A stretch of 33,037 nt of DNA from Xenorhabdus koppenhoeferi (GTDB lineage Bacteria; Pseudomonadota; Gammaproteobacteria; Enterobacterales; Enterobacteriaceae), in the NCBI RefSeq assembly GCF_900116635.1, contig NZ_FPBJ01000033.1, forward strand, positions 1 to 33,037. The letters run 5' to 3'. A model generated the notes under the pieces. It did not search any database, had not been told where the DNA came from, and saw nothing but the letters and a program-made list of their open reading frames with translations. This document shows positions 1-6,804 of this stretch, one piece after another. How positions within the stretch are numbered: the stretch's first letter is position 1; each line of letters starts with the position of its first letter. Both the position numbers and the translations under genes were made by a program.

Positions 1-91
1 TGCATGCTTGTCTTTGTATGCCAGTACTCTTCTTCGAAAATCTAGACTGTAACCCATCTCAATTCTACCTTGTCATTGGGATTTAGGTATT

Positions 92-760
92 ATGACACAG
101 TATTATGATTCTGCTATATGTATTCAGGGAAAATTACATCGTAGTCATTGGGATACTCCGAATGAATATATACGTCTTACTCTTGAGCCGACTTCTGAGG
201 AAGAATGTAATAGTTTTATTCATATTGAGAAGGGTGATAAACGCGGCGTTTGGTTCCCTTGGCAGCCAACGTCAGAAGATTTGATGGCTTGTGACTGGAA
301 ATTGCTACAGTCGGATAACCATAAGCCAGAAGATTGTATGTTGGTTTTCGAGCTTGAATTAGGAGCTGGTAAATTTAATTACGGTCAGGAGTGGGGATAC
401 ATGAGTGAAAGTGGGAAATGGCTTAGTGGAGGTACAGTAACTTTCGGTAGCTTAAATCCAATCTCAAATAAGACAACCATTCCCAATGTGTTAGCATTTT
501 ATTGGAGTACGTATAATTGGTTTTATTTGATAGTTTCTTCTGATAAAGATGACTATCGGAAGATAGTCGAGTTGCTGACGAAAGATCTTTATGTAACTGT
601 TGATAATACAATCTATTCTCTTGGCACCATGCCGCTTTTAGGCGATACAGATGGCAGATATACCATTTCATATGGAAATTATGAAGCACAAAAATTAGGC
701 GGAATATTAAAACAAACCGGTGAAAAAAAGACGTTCTGTCTTAATTGGCGTGATAAATAA
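92..760 (+). CDS. Tad2/DUF2829-like N-terminal domain protein, 222 aa
   Basis: Not a gene I recognise as a whole. The first ~70 residues resemble the DUF2829 (Thoeris anti-defence Tad2-like) family. An N-terminal AICIQGKLHRSHWDTPNEYI segment fits the family's 'GK-x-R-x-x-W-x-x-x-x-YI' opening, and PWQPTSEDLMACDWKLL (about residues 56-72) fits its 'PW-x-P-(S/T)-x-x-DLLA-x-DW' close. Phage Tad2 sequesters the cyclic ADP-ribose-type signal of Thoeris immunity, but DUF2829 proteins also occur on chromosomes with no proven role. The remaining ~150 residues are an extension of unknown type, rich in aromatics (AFYWSTYNWFYLIVSS). No signal peptide or membrane helix is evident. It stands alone, on the opposite strand to yciU, followed by a hairpin. 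The domain call rests on motif reading only and the function is an inference. Confidence 0.6.
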   Translation: MTQYYDSAICIQGKLHRSHWDTPNEYIRLTLEPTSEEECNSFIHIEKGDKRGVWFPWQPTSEDLMACDWKLLQSDNHKPEDCMLVFELELGAGKFNYGQEWGYMSESGKWLSGGTVTFGSLNPISNKTTIPNVLAFYWSTYNWFYLIVSSDKDDYRKIVELLTKDLYVTVDNTIYSLGTMPLLGDTDGRYTISYGNYEAQKLGGILKQTGEKKTFCLNWRDK

Positions 761-817
761 GTTATTCAAATTTATATCCTGAATTCAGGGTTTTGCTCAG
801 ATGTAGAGCTATAAAAT

Positions 818-838
818 CAGCCTCCTAATTGGAGGCTG
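818..838 (+). terminator. Hairpin after the Tad2-like gene
   Basis: Arms CAGCCTCC and GGAGGCTG (8 bp) enclose a 5-base loop, about 58 bases after the stop codon. The run of T after it is poor (TTGTGC), so it may act as a weak or two-way terminator between this gene and the converging yciU. Confidence 0.5.
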
Positions 839-900
839 TTGTGCATTATTTGATTATTTTAACTGGCGGCTAGATGTAACCTTTTGTTTTTATTAATATA

Positions 901-1230
901 TTATTTCTTCCAGATAATATGGTAGATAGGGTGAGCTTTTTCCCGGCAAATCAAAATACGGGCAAAAATATCATCAATTTCGGTATCTTCCGATTCAGCC
1001 AAGCCAATAATGATTTCTGAAAAAAAATCTGGATCTAAATCAAAATCGACATGTGCAGACCAGATTCCCGAAGGCTCTAGTAGTTCAGCACCTCCTCGTT
1101 CTTCAAATTGCAGATTAAACAGCAGACTATCAGCCGGATCAAGATTCGAGAGGGCTTGTTCGAGGAAAATATCGTAGGCTTTTTCAAGCGCCTCATCTTC
1201 AGTCATTCGGTTGTTTAAATCCAATTGCAT
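901..1230 (-). CDS. yciU: YciU, HI1450-family double-stranded-DNA-mimic protein
   Basis: A small acidic cytosolic protein matching E. coli YciU along its whole length: DLNNR-TEDE near the start, [38 protein letters not shown] and a C-terminal HIIWKK. The HI1450 family is strongly acidic and thought to mimic DNA surface charge and occupy DNA-binding proteins; its true partner in the cell is not settled. The start at 1230 gives 109 aa, the same as the E. coli protein, although no good ribosome site precedes it. An in-frame ATG at 1254 follows a GGA 10 bases upstream and would add eight residues. In E. coli yciU lies next to cls. Here the two are separated by about 1.4 kb of accessory sequence. 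Confidence 0.9.
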   Translation of the reverse strand: MQLDLNNRMTEDEALEKAYDIFLEQALSNLDPADSLLFNLQFEERGGAELLEPSGIWSAHVDFDLDPDFFSEIIIGLAESEDTEIDDIFARILICREKAHPIYHIIWKK

Positions 1231-1473
1231 AGAATGTGTCGGTTGATTTTCCATAATGGCATTGTCCGAAATTAGTAACAGAAAGAAATGCGTTTTATTA
1301 GTCATTCATAGTCAGGTAATGAATTTAATAATTTGATTTTAAAGGAAAACATTCTCATTTTTTGTTTTCCGTAATCATCAATAATCACAAATATTCATCT
1401 GGTGTCATGAAAAAAATGTACATAGTGATATGCAGAAACTACATTAAAAGCGATATTTTTTTGGGAAAGTGAT

Positions 1474-1674
1474 ATGGCCATTACTGATTCATGGAGCCGT
1501 TCTACCAATGGTAAACCTCAAGAGAAATTAATTGCCAAATCAGACAGAGATGGATTATCTGTTCGTGTTACCCCCAAAGGAAAGATTATATCCCAATTTA
1601 GAGATCGCTGGAACGACAAAGGGGATCGGATTGATATTGGCACTTATCCGGGAATGCGATTACCGTGGATGTGA
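1474..1674 (+). pseudogene. Truncated P4-type (DUF4102) integrase, N-terminal stub
   Basis: The 66 codons begin MAITD and continue with KLIAKSDRDGLSVRVTPKGK, QFRDRWNDKGDRIDIGTYPG. This is the N-terminal arm-binding domain of P4/prophage-type tyrosine integrases (typical: 'L-x-D-x-DGL-x-VRV-x-P-x-G-x-x-x-F-x-x-R-W-x-x-x-x-R-x-x-IG-x-YP'). Full proteins are about 400 aa. Here homology stops after GTYPGMRLP and a stop codon follows at once, so the core-binding and catalytic R-H-R-Y domain is missing. I found no continuation in the other frames of the next ~80 bases. No tRNA or att duplication is visible beside it. Most likely it is the scar of an integrated element; expression is doubtful. Confidence 0.75.
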
Positions 1675-1687
1675 ATTTAATGAGTCA

Positions 1688-1709
1688 GGTGACTGCTCAG
1701 GCAGTCACC
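1688..1709. repeat. Inverted repeat (9-bp arms) after the integrase stub
   Basis: Perfect arms GGTGACTGC and GCAGTCACC with a 4-base loop lie 14 bases after the integrase stop codon. A second, weaker inverted repeat (GGGATT/AATCCC, 1721-1738) abuts the end of the orphan gene on the minus strand. Neither is followed by a T run, so terminator function is unproven. They may mark the junction where the integrase was cut. Confidence 0.4.
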
Positions 1710-1738
1710 CTTTAACAAATGGGATTAGATCGAATCCC

Positions 1739-2236
1739 TTACTGATTCAGTATAGGCGTTGAGTCGTAATACCCTCTCAGGGTAATTTTGGCTCCTGCTC
1801 CCTTAAACAAATTCAGGGAAGATATATACCCCGCTAATTTCACTGTAGTCGCATCTGGAATGTGATACTCGTAAACTTTTGTTTCCTCTCCATTGAGGTT
1901 ATCCCGAAGAGGTAATTCTAATTTATCACAAATAGGTACTTTTCCTGAATCGCCTGAGTCGCCTGAACTAATGGGGTTTATCGGCTCACCATTAACATAC
2001 AAGGTAGTGGACACAGCAGTATGCTTTCCTTCTACACCCTCAATAATAACTTTTGCAAGAAAGTAACGATGATTGTTGGGAAGCATAATACCATGATGAC
2101 CGTGACCATCATCAATTTCGGAGATAATAAATGTTTCATCATGCCAAGGAGGACATTCTTCTTTTTGTGCGTGCTTTTCTCTTTCCGCAAGCTCAAGTAC
2201 TTCTTTAAGTCTATTCAAGCAATTATCGTCTGACAT
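1739..2236 (-). CDS. Hypothetical protein, 165 aa
   Basis: I do not recognise this protein. The start is well supported: AGAGGAA lies 7 bases before the ATG at 2236. The first ~30 residues are a charged helix (RLKEVLELAEREKHAQKEE). The rest alternates hydrophobic and polar residues in a beta-rich manner (RYFLAKVIIEGVEGK, STTLYVNGEPINP, VKLAGYISSLNLFKG, AKITLRGYY), broken by a short SSGDSGDSG linker near residue 92. There is a His-rich DDGHGHHG patch. No signal peptide or membrane helix is seen. It lies between the integrase stub and clsA, where E. coli has no gene, so it is probably cargo of the lost element. Function unknown. Confidence 0.6.
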   Translation of the reverse strand: MSDDNCLNRLKEVLELAEREKHAQKEECPPWHDETFIISEIDDGHGHHGIMLPNNHRYFLAKVIIEGVEGKHTAVSTTLYVNGEPINPISSGDSGDSGKVPICDKLELPLRDNLNGEETKVYEYHIPDATTVKLAGYISSLNLFKGAGAKITLRGYYDSTPILNQ

Positions 2237-2672
2237 GGGCTAATTCCTCTTTTTCTTTAGGTATACGACTGCTTGTGATATTTAATATGCAGATGACAAA
2301 GAATAATCTACATATGTTTTCTCATATCTATTGGCATGGACCAAACAAAGCAGTCAGTTTAATTAAAATTGTGGAAAAATATTACTTGGATTAATAAATA
2401 AAAGTTGATCTATTAATCTCTGTGTTTATTGAAAATATTTACTTTTACTTCTGCCACATAATTAATATTGTGTGGGTGAATTAATGGTAGTTAATTTGCG
2501 AATTTAAATAAATCATATTTTCCGTCATTGCATTGATATTAAACATGATTATTCTGATTTTTATTGTCAGTTCATAGATAACTAATATAAGACACCTTAA
2601 ATTTACCAAATTAATTATATTCTTACTTTATCTATTGGGTATATACTGAATAAAGGCTTTTTCTGTCATGAA
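2237..2672. other. AT-rich intergenic stretch, nothing recognised
   Basis: About 436 bases separate the orphan gene from clsA. They are very AT-rich, with no open frame of note, no RNA gene, no convincing hairpin terminator and no copy of the dispersed repeat. Both flanking genes run on the minus strand, so the part near 2240-2300 should hold the promoter of the orphan gene, but I cannot point to clear boxes. Confidence 0.5.
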
Positions 2673-4133
2673 TTATAGAAGAGGACTGAAAAAATAGCAG
2701 ATCCGTTCAAGAATGCGATGCCAAACTGGTCGTTTTTCCCATTCATTATTTGCAAGTAGCGTTGAGCGCATAATATAGTCTTGCTGAACCTGCATTAAAT
2801 CATTGCCGAAATGTTCATCGTCAATCACAACTGTAATTTCAAAATTCAGCCACAAGCTGCGCATATCCAAATTGACGGAACCGACCATGCTGAGTTGTCC
2901 ATCGACTAAAACACTCTTGCTATGTAATAGGCCATCCTCAAATAGATAGATTTTTACGCCTGCTTCCAATAATTCCGCAAAAAACGCCCGGCTGGCCCAG
3001 CGGACTAGAAATGAATTGTTCTGGCTTGGAATTATGATACTAACATCAACACCTCGCATCGCTGCTGTACAAATTGCATGCATTAGATCATCACTGGGCA
3101 CAAGGTAAGGTGTGGTAAGAATAAGTTGATTGCGAGCGGAAAAAATAGCTGTCATCAAGGATTGCTGGATCAATTCATCAGGGAATCCCGGCCCGGAAGC
3201 AATGACCTGAGCAATATGTCCACTGGCTTGCTCGAAAGGCATAATGGTACTGTCTGGCGGTGGGGGAAGATGACGTTTTCCTGTTTCCATTTCCCAGTCA
3301 AAAGCATAAACAATTCCCAGTGTTGTGGTGACAGGGCCTTCCATTCTCACCATGATGTCGACCCATTGTCCCACTCCCGCATCCTGTTTAAAAAAACGGG
3401 GGTCAACCATATTCATGCTGCCGGTGTATGAAATATGATTATCGATCAGGATAATTTTTCTGTGCTGACGTAAATCCATACGGCGCAAGAACAGACGGAA
3501 AATATTAACCTTTAGCGATTCGACGATTTCAATGCCTGCCTTACGCATAATATCAGGGTAAGGACTGCGGAAAAATTGCCAGCTTCCTGCTGAATCTACC
3601 ATAATCCGGCATTTAACACTGCGTTTGACCGCCCGCATCAGAGCATCGGTAACTTGATCAACCAAGCCTCCTGACTGCCATATATAGAACACCATTTCGA
3701 TATTGTATTTAGCATTTTCAATATCATTAATAATGCTTTTCAGGGAATCATCATAAGATGTCACTAGCTGCATTTTATTGCCTCTGACACCCTTGATTTT
3801 TTGGCGGCGTTCGCACAATTGAAATAATGGTGTAGCAACTTCACTATTTTCATTGGTAAAAATGAAGGGTGATTTCCTTAATTCTGCAAGCCACTTGGCC
3901 ACAGATGAACGCATTTGTCTGGCCTGTTCAACTCTGCGTTTGCCAAGATGCAATTCGCCGAATGACAGATAAGCAACAATTCCTACTAAAGGAAGAATAT
4001 AAATAATGAGCACCCAAGTCATTGCTGATGTCACAGGGCGGCGTTTCATTAAAACCCGAATGGTGATACCAGCAATAATCAGCCAGTATAAGAAAATCGC
4101 CAGCCAGCTCAGTACGGAATAAAAAGTTGTCAT
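2673..4133 (-). CDS. clsA: Cardiolipin synthase A
   Basis: An inner-membrane enzyme of the phospholipase D superfamily that condenses two phosphatidylglycerol molecules into cardiolipin and glycerol. Two N-terminal membrane helices (residues ~5-27 and ~38-58) precede the cytoplasmic catalytic part. Both HKD motifs are intact: HRKIILID at ~224-231 and HSKSVLVD at ~404-411, each followed by the usual GS-(M/V)-N. The C-terminus ends FFSPLL as in E. coli. The ATG at 4133 gives 486 aa, the E. coli length; an upstream ATG at 4142 would add three residues. In E. coli cls sits next to yciU, as it originally must have here. The gene stands alone with over 300 bases upstream. Confidence 0.97.
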   Translation of the reverse strand: MTTFYSVLSWLAIFLYWLIIAGITIRVLMKRRPVTSAMTWVLIIYILPLVGIVAYLSFGELHLGKRRVEQARQMRSSVAKWLAELRKSPFIFTNENSEVATPLFQLCERRQKIKGVRGNKMQLVTSYDDSLKSIINDIENAKYNIEMVFYIWQSGGLVDQVTDALMRAVKRSVKCRIMVDSAGSWQFFRSPYPDIMRKAGIEIVESLKVNIFRLFLRRMDLRQHRKIILIDNHISYTGSMNMVDPRFFKQDAGVGQWVDIMVRMEGPVTTTLGIVYAFDWEMETGKRHLPPPPDSTIMPFEQASGHIAQVIASGPGFPDELIQQSLMTAIFSARNQLILTTPYLVPSDDLMHAICTAAMRGVDVSIIIPSQNNSFLVRWASRAFFAELLEAGVKIYLFEDGLLHSKSVLVDGQLSMVGSVNLDMRSLWLNFEITVVIDDEHFGNDLMQVQQDYIMRSTLLANNEWEKRPVWHRILERICYFFSPLL

Positions 4134-4250
4134 ATGTGGCAATTAATCCTATTTATTTAAGAGCCTATCCATTAAGCTATTTTATTTGTCATATTAATCT
4201 AGAGTTTGTTTAAAAAATATGTACTGCGCGTACACTTTGATGTTTGCTTA

Positions 4251-4377
4251 TATATCCGTCGTCTTTCAAGTTGCAGCTTTGTTGGCTGCGCTCACTCACC
4301 CCAGTCACATAGTTATCTATGCGCTTGGGGGTTCATTCCCTTGCCGTCGTGCTGCATCTTGAAATCCATTGGGTATA
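4251..4377 (+). repeat. MITE-like dispersed repeat, full copy (127 bp)
   Basis: The two ends form imperfect terminal inverted repeats of about 27 bp, roughly 20 of 27 positions matching. The left end begins TATATCC and holds TTTCAAGTTGCAGC; the right end read in reverse begins TATACCC and holds TTTCAAGATGCAGC. Parts of it recur at 5363-5407, 9420-9446 and, inverted, at 16621-16697. It has no coding capacity. TATA at both outer ends would fit a TA-targeting element, but the duplication cannot be proved from one copy. I associate this sequence with Xenorhabdus/Photorhabdus genomes. Confidence 0.75.
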
Positions 4378-4474
4378 ACTGCGTTCAAACTGTTTGCGAT
4401 AATGAGCTCCTTTGAAATTATCGTATCACGACAAAACAGTAGTTTAAAAGTGTAGATGTTTTTGAATCGTTATT

Positions 4475-4493
4475 GAATATGATAGTCATTTGC
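4475..4493 (+). promoter_or_regulatory. Fur box upstream of tonB
   Basis: The 19-base site GAATATGATAGTCATTTGC matches the Fur consensus GATAATGATAATCATTATC at 14 positions, with the central ATGAT and TCATT intact. It lies 34 bases before the tonB start, so iron-bound Fur would block transcription. This agrees with iron control of tonB in enterobacteria. Confidence 0.75.
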
Positions 4494-4527
4494 ATTTAAA
4501 CTAATGGTTATCTGAAAACTGACTATC

Positions 4528-5241
4528 ATGCTGCTGAGCAAGAATTCTCTTATGCGTTGGATACCTTGGGCGATACTACTTTCTGTTTGTTTACATATTT
4601 CTATTGCTGCGGCACTTTTTCATGGTATTAAACCTGAAAGACTGTTAGAAGCCGCTCCTATGTCTGTTGCCATGGTTCAATTGGCCGCTGAAGAGGCACC
4701 AATCTCTGAGCCTATCATGTCTGAATCAGCTCCTGAGCCTGAATCACCTGAACCTGAACCTGAACCTATCGCGAAAATTGCCCTCCCTAAGCCGGAAAAG
4801 AAACCGGAAGTGAAAAAGAGAGAAGAGAAAAAAATTGTTAAGAAAAAATCTAAGCCGGTAGAGAAAAAGACTCAAAAAATCTCAGAACAACCACTGAAAT
4901 CTGTTTCTAATCAAGATTCCCAGATAGTCAAAAATCTGAATGATCAAAAACCGGTTAACGGTGCACCGAAAGCACAAAATGGGCCAAGGGCGTTAAATAG
5001 ACCAAATCCTGTTTATCCATCCAGAGCGCAGCAGTTGGGTACAGAAGGGACAGTGAAGGTAAGGTATGATATTGATGAAGAGGGTAGAGTGAGGAACATC
5101 GAAATCCTTTCCTCAACTCCCAAGAATGTTTTTGAGCGTGAAGTGAAGAAAGTGATGAGAAAATGGCGTTACGAAAAAATGCCTGCAACCGGGTATGTTA
5201 CTACTATTGAATTTAAAGTGACTGGTATTTCACAATCCTAG
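4528..5241 (+). CDS. tonB: TonB energy transducer
   Basis: The periplasm-spanning protein that passes energy from ExbB-ExbD to outer-membrane receptors for siderophores, heme and cobalamin. The layout is typical: an N-terminal signal anchor (~11-33) with the functional SVCLH histidine motif; a Pro/Glu stretch (PEPESPEPEPEP); a Pro/Lys stretch to ~residue 115; a linker; and a C-terminal domain from ~160 with NPVYPSRAQQLGTEGTVKV and FEREVKKVMRKWRYE. It is 237 aa against 239 in E. coli. The ATG at 4528 has only a weak ribosome site; a second ATG eight codons later is possible. A Fur box lies upstream. Copies of the dispersed repeat lie on both sides. exbB/exbD are not in the window. Confidence 0.96.
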   Translation: MLLSKNSLMRWIPWAILLSVCLHISIAAALFHGIKPERLLEAAPMSVAMVQLAAEEAPISEPIMSESAPEPESPEPEPEPIAKIALPKPEKKPEVKKREEKKIVKKKSKPVEKKTQKISEQPLKSVSNQDSQIVKNLNDQKPVNGAPKAQNGPRALNRPNPVYPSRAQQLGTEGTVKVRYDIDEEGRVRNIEILSSTPKNVFEREVKKVMRKWRYEKMPATGYVTTIEFKVTGISQS

Positions 5242-5258
5242 CCTATCAAGATACTCCC

Positions 5259-5299
5259 TACTGGAGTTAAAGGACGCAACACAGCCTTTAACTCCAGTA
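5259..5299 (+). terminator. Long hairpin after tonB
   Basis: Perfect 15-bp arms (TACTGGAGTTAAAGG and its complement) with an 11-base loop begin 17 bases after the tonB stop. No T run follows, so it may protect the message or terminate weakly. A second short hairpin (GAAAGGC/GCCTTTC, 5317-5334) follows. Confidence 0.6.
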
Positions 5300-5362
5300 A
5301 TTCTAGCAATATGAATGAAAGGCTCCTGCCTTTCACCGGAGGCCAGCCTTTGGCTGGGCAAA

Positions 5363-5407
5363 TTCGTTCCCTTGCCGTCGCGCTGCATCTTGAAATCCAA
5401 TGGTTAT
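5363..5407 (+). repeat. Dispersed repeat, right-end fragment
   Basis: About 45 bases match the right third of the copy at 4251-4377 in the same orientation, including CCCTTGCCGTCG, GCTGCATCTTGAAATCCA and the TTATA end. The left part is absent, its place taken by GC-rich short hairpins (5341-5360). With the full copy upstream it brackets tonB. Confidence 0.7.
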
Positions 5408-5472
5408 AGTTGCTTAATACGTATTTATATTATGCCCATAAACTGTAACTTAAATTTACTATTTTCAGAAAA

Positions 5473-5500
5473 AAGGTGCACAAATTTAATTGTGCGCCTT
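5473..5500 (-). terminator. Terminator of yciA
   Basis: Read on the minus strand, AAGGCGCACA pairs with TGTGCACCTT (one mismatch, 8-base loop) and runs into TTTTTT, 31 bases after the yciA stop. This is a classical intrinsic terminator facing away from yciA. Confidence 0.75.
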
Positions 5501-5531
5501 TAGTTTACGAATTGTTATTCTCAATAAATCG

Positions 5532-5963
5532 TTACTCTGAATCACTGCCTTCCAGTTTGAAGTGTCTTTTATCTTCAGGCAAAGGACGAGAAGAATTATT
5601 CTTATCAACGGCAACATAGGTGAAAACCGCCTCTGTTGCACGGTAACGTTGCCCAACGGGTTCAGAAGCCACCTTTTTCACCCAAACTTCAATATGAATT
5701 GTGATAGATGAATTCCCCGTTTTAAGGCAACGAGCATAACAGCATACGACGTCACCTACCGCAACTGGTTTCAGAAAACTGATGCCATTTACGCTAACAG
5801 TTACTACGCGCCCCAGTGCAATTTCTTTTGCCAGAATTGCGCCGCCAATATCCATTTGAGACATCAGCCAGCCACCGAAAATATCCCCATTGGCATTGGT
5901 ATCGGCAGGCATGGCCAGTGTACGGAGAACCAATTCTCCGTTTGGTAAGGGTTGTTGTGTCAT
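5532..5963 (-). CDS. yciA: YciA acyl-CoA thioesterase
   Basis: A cytosolic hotdog-fold hydrolase that cleaves a wide range of acyl-CoAs. Nearly all E. coli YciA motifs are present: LVLRTLAMPADTNANGDIFG, GGWLMSQMDIGGAILAKE (catalytic Asp at ~38), RVVTVSVNGISFLKPVAVGD, CCYARC and EVWVKKVASEP-GQRY. The ATG at 5963 (143 aa) gives an N-terminus matching the family; an upstream ATG at 5996 would fall inside a hairpin, so I reject it. yciB lies 78 bases upstream on the same strand, as in E. coli. The C-terminus is about ten residues longer than in E. coli and ends in an acidic tail. Confidence 0.95.
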   Translation of the reverse strand: MTQQPLPNGELVLRTLAMPADTNANGDIFGGWLMSQMDIGGAILAKEIALGRVVTVSVNGISFLKPVAVGDVVCCYARCLKTGNSSITIHIEVWVKKVASEPVGQRYRATEAVFTYVAVDKNNSSRPLPEDKRHFKLEGSDSE

Positions 5964-5995
5964 TAGAAAACTTGCTTTATTTGGTGAATACAACA

Positions 5996-6021
5996 ATACC
6001 TGTCGGTGTATCGACAGGTAT
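5996..6021 (-). terminator. Hairpin between yciB and yciA
   Basis: Perfect 10-bp arms (ATACCTGTCG/CGACAGGTAT) with a 6-base loop lie 20 bases after the yciB stop on the minus strand. The tail is TTGTTGTATT, only moderately T-rich, so it probably attenuates yciB readthrough into yciA or stabilises the yciB message. Confidence 0.5.
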
Positions 6022-6041
6022 CCATCTGATGGGTCATTACA

Positions 6042-6578
6042 TTATTCTTGTTCGCGAGGCAGATGACGGTAGATATATACCACACTTAATACAGTAAAAA
6101 CCAGTGTCAATGCTGTTAATCCGAACACTTTAAAGTTTACCCAAATATCCTGGGGTAGCCAGAAAGCGACATAAATATTTGCCAAGGCACAGGTGATAAA
6201 GAAAATCGCCCAAGCCATATTCAATTTATTCCAGACGAAATCAGGCAGTTCTAACTCTTTACCCAGCATCCTCTGAATAAGTGGTTTTTTCATAATCCAT
6301 TGGCTGACAAGCAGAACTAAGGCAAAAATGGCATAAATGGCAGTTACTTTCCATTTAATGAATAAATCGCTGTGGAAAACGAGTGTAAGTGTACCGAAAA
6401 CGGTAACCATGACAAATGTAATCAAGGAAGACTTTTCGACCTTACGATAAATCAGGTAAGTGATGACAACAGCCAACCCTGTTGCAGCAATCAAGGCGCC
6501 CGATGCATAGAAAATGTCATACATTTTATAGACGATGAAGAAAACGACTAATGGTAAAAAGTCTAAAAGTTGTTTCAT
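6042..6578 (-). CDS. yciB: YciB/IspZ inner-membrane protein
   Basis: An integral membrane protein of the septation protein A family, linked in E. coli to cell-envelope synthesis and the elongation/division machinery; its biochemical activity is unknown. It has about five hydrophobic segments and conserved stretches [67 protein letters not shown] and YIYRHLP. The ATG at 6578 gives 178 aa, one short of E. coli. A frame start at 6611 would add a non-conserved 11 residues. It is upstream of yciA and divergent from the SulP gene, with 226 bases between them. Confidence 0.96.
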   Translation of the reverse strand: MKQLLDFLPLVVFFIVYKMYDIFYASGALIAATGLAVVITYLIYRKVEKSSLITFVMVTVFGTLTLVFHSDLFIKWKVTAIYAIFALVLLVSQWIMKKPLIQRMLGKELELPDFVWNKLNMAWAIFFITCALANIYVAFWLPQDIWVNFKVFGLTALTLVFTVLSVVYIYRHLPREQE

Positions 6579-6804
6579 AAATTGAACCCATTGTGATGCC
6601 AATGATGGCATGTTCTTGAATTTATGTCAGAGTGTATCAGATCTCGATGAAATGATTTATTTATCAAGAAAAAAACATTTTTCATTTATTCGGATAATTT
6701 TATCACAATGAATGAAAAGTCGGGCTGGTAATGAGGAACTTGAGAGTTTCCATTGAACACCGCATTATAGTGGACTCCGTTTTCATGAAAGGGCATAAAA
6801 AGTC

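Noticed and set aside
1532-1762. Second frame overlapping the integrase stub, as a possible frameshifted continuation
   Set aside because: Its product after the stub (RECDYRGCEFNESGD) shows no integrase similarity, so truncation is more likely than a frameshift.
4206-4415. Open frame of 69 codons over the dispersed repeat
   Set aside because: It is made almost entirely of the MITE-like sequence; the other copies do not keep a common frame.
4528-5241. TolA or another Pro-rich energy-coupling protein instead of TonB
   Set aside because: The SVCLH anchor motif, Pro-Glu/Pro-Lys order, YP-x-RAQ and RKWRYE C-terminal motifs and the position beside yciA all fit TonB.
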